Below are positions 62,691-64,000 of a DNA stretch of 64,000 nucleotides, in pieces. The stretch is taken from contig CALNXQ010000005.1 in the NCBI GenBank assembly GCA_942490535.1, positions 372,001 through 436,000 of the forward strand, read 5' to 3'. Each line of letters begins with the position of its first letter. The first letter of the stretch is position 1. The notes under the pieces were generated by a model that saw only the letters and a program-made list of their open reading frames with translations, did no database searches and had not been told where the DNA came from. Made by a program: the position numbers and the translations under genes. The DNA is from JAEINY01 sp942490535. GTDB taxonomy: Bacteria; Bacteroidota; Bacteroidia; Bacteroidales; Marinilabiliaceae.

Positions 62691-63503
62691 CTAGTGTATC
62701 CTCAACTTCACTCCCACACTAAAAAACAGATAGTGATGCTTCTGAAAGTACTCCTGATAGGTCACACCAACAGAGGGCGACAAATGAAAACTCCCCTTTT
62801 GCCAGATGCGATAATCCCCCATTAATTTAAACTCCTGCCGATACCGGGTATCCTCTGATTTTTTGGCTGTCCACCGATAGGCGGAAGAAATATTAATCCG
62901 ATTCTGCCAAAGAGTCAGATCAAATCCTGTAGAACTCTCAAAATAGGTGGTTTTAGGCTCTAACAAAGTAGTAAAACCAATGCCGTAATTCAACTTCAAA
63001 TTTTGAATCGGAATGCGCAACATCAACACTTGCCAGTCCAGTGATTTTAGGGTGCCTGTATAATCATGCAACAAGGAATACCGAAAATCGGTGGCAAACA
63101 AACCCCAGTTACCTCTTAAGGAGGGATTAAATGCTAACTCACTGAGGTTGGTGCTATACTCCAAACCGGCTTCCAGGGAGGTCAGGTTCGGAATGCGATC
63201 GGCTTTCTGCAGAACTGATTTCTGAGCCTCTACAGTTGCAAAAGCCACACCTTGAGCCACGCCTTGCACAATCCCCAGAAACAGGTCTGCCAGCAGGGCA
63301 TCACCAAAACTCTGATCATTGGAACTGCACCGGGCTGCGGACCCACCGGAAGAGCGCGTTCCGGCAGTTACGCCTGAGTTCTTGCTGTCAGCACTGGCCT
63401 GCATTTTGATCTCCGCAACCTGTGCATAACTTACTAGGTGCAGGAGCAGTAATAATCCGATAAAGAGAAAAGATTTAACGAACCAACTCAGACTACCAAT
63501 CAT
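62691..63503 (-). CDS. outer-membrane-like protein of unknown function
   Basis: About 270 residues. A hydrophobic export signal (SFLFIGLLLLLHLVSYAQ, cleaved near residue 28) is followed by a Ser/Gly-rich segment with one Cys, a short hydrophobic stretch (ADLFLGIVQGVAQGVAFATV), and a beta-rich C-terminal half (about 110-270) ending FFSVGVKLRIH. It looks like an envelope beta-barrel. The start is one of three close ATGs (63503, 63506, 63512), each overlapping the upstream gene by 10-20 bases. Family not recognised. Confidence 0.55.
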   Translation of the reverse strand: MIGSLSWFVKSFLFIGLLLLLHLVSYAQVAEIKMQASADSKNSGVTAGTRSSGGSAARCSSNDQSFGDALLADLFLGIVQGVAQGVAFATVEAQKSVLQKADRIPNLTSLEAGLEYSTNLSELAFNPSLRGNWGLFATDFRYSLLHDYTGTLKSLDWQVLMLRIPIQNLKLNYGIGFTTLLEPKTTYFESSTGFDLTLWQNRINISSAYRWTAKKSEDTRYRQEFKLMGDYRIWQKGSFHLSPSVGVTYQEYFQKHHYLFFSVGVKLRIH

Positions 63504-64000
63504 CATTATCATCCTCCTCCAACTGAATTCCTTCTCTTCCAATAATCGATGTAACCATACTGGAGATAATCAGCTTCTGCTCACTGCTCAAATCCTCCTT
63601 TATCCACACATAGGAACTCGTGTATCCACCAACAATGCAATTATTCCACACAAACTGCATATTCGATACTTCTATCTCCTGCCCATTTTGATCACGCGCC
63701 CTGATTGCTGAATTTTCATCGGCAATATTCCAGCTAAACATCCAGGTATTATCAGGATTCACACTCGGAACAATGCTTCCCTTAACGGTATGCACATATT
63801 CACTGATGTGTTCAAACTCAATATCCTCGTCACCGATACCGTATCCTTTACGTTTCACTTCCTCAATCAAGGAAACTTTAGCCGAAGATCCATCGGGCGC
63901 ATTTTGTGTAAAGGTGCTTGTTTTATGAGCCTCCATGTTTTTACTAATAGATGGAAAAAACACACTTCCTCCTCCTTTAGTGCCACTTCGCTTAATCTTT
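63493..64000 (-). CDS. uncharacterised protein, N-terminus beyond the window
   Basis: The frame is open from the right edge to a stop at 63493, at least 169 residues. A GTG at 63963 and an ATG at 63933 are possible starts, but upstream codons (SGTKGGGS then VFFPSISKNM) continue without a stop, so it is treated as partial. It has no visible membrane helix. A central beta-rich region (DNTWMFSWNIADENSAIRAR, NMQFVWNNCIVGGYTSSYVW) is followed by an acidic tail EEDDNDDW. It overlaps the next gene and probably forms a unit with it. Family not recognised. Confidence 0.5.
   Translation of the reverse strand, partial: KIKRSGTKGGGSVFFPSISKNMEAHKTSTFTQNAPDGSSAKVSLIEEVKRKGYGIGDEDIEFEHISEYVHTVKGSIVPSVNPDNTWMFSWNIADENSAIRARDQNGQEIEVSNMQFVWNNCIVGGYTSSYVWIKEDLSSEQKLIISSMVTSIIGREGIQLEEDDNDDW

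Noticed and set aside
1..64000. tRNA, rRNA, insertion sequence or prophage genes
   Set aside because: None recognised by eye on either strand. Small tRNAs could be missed without a covariance search.

Overview
The window comes from a member of the Bacteroidota, most likely a Marinilabiliales/Prolixibacteraceae-like lineage. The phylum call rests on several signals read directly. Upstream regions carry the TTTG-N19-21-TAnnTTTG promoter type and lack strong Shine-Dalgarno sequences. There is a paired-HU/SPOR membrane protein, an HU-HIG/DUF4469 protein, a rhomboid-rhomboid-phosphatase block, and a MutL with a Bacteroidota-type C-terminus. The order is inference. Both ends of the window cut genes.

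Layout. 1-9.4 kb: the 3' end of an acyltransferase-like gene, then minus-strand arsC-like/prfB (RF2 with its programmed frameshift), metH-metF, and rsmA-mgtE. 9.5-16.2 kb, plus strand: two overlapping UPF0104-type membrane proteins, the HU-SPOR protein, a GT2 glycosyltransferase and an orphan PAS histidine kinase. 16.2-19 kb, minus strand: rmuC and a uracil/xanthine permease. 19.1-28.3 kb, plus strand: an SLC12-like transporter, a GT-C-like membrane protein, a methyltransferase-GT2 fusion, coaD, a thioredoxin-fold lipid/envelope-type protein, a DUF302 protein and the HU-HIG protein. 28.5-32.3 kb: an AT-rich accessory island. Three of its small genes are each followed by a copy of the same roughly 100-130 bp repeat, and it ends with an ECF sigma/membrane-protein pair. 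32.5-40.5 kb, minus strand: a heme operon in transcription order hemA-hemC-hemD-hemB-hemL-hemE-hemN. 40.7-47.7 kb: assorted genes including a DinB protein, a GlxA-type regulator, a FabH-like enzyme, lpxH and an M28 peptidase. 47.9-50.6 kb: hemH-hemG plus a small membrane protein, which complete heme synthesis. 50.7-52.8 kb: a two-component system. 53-56.4 kb, minus strand: pyrophosphatase, YifB, a small membrane protein and gmhA. 56.5-62.7 kb, plus strand: a K+ channel, a small membrane protein, mutL, two rhomboids and a phosphatase. The right edge holds two uncharacterised genes.

Taken together, glutamyl-tRNA to protoheme is encoded here in two blocks about 7.4 kb apart. The hemA promoter region carries a tandem direct repeat and a perfect 8-4-8 palindrome, which is a good operator candidate.

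The most unusual signal is a set of three intergenic arrays, at about 1.9, 28.4 and 52.8 kb. Each has a strict 21- or 22-bp period, close to two helical turns, but each has its own unrelated consensus. They are non-coding and do not look like CRISPR. No rRNA, tRNA, complete insertion sequence, integrase or CRISPR array was recognised.
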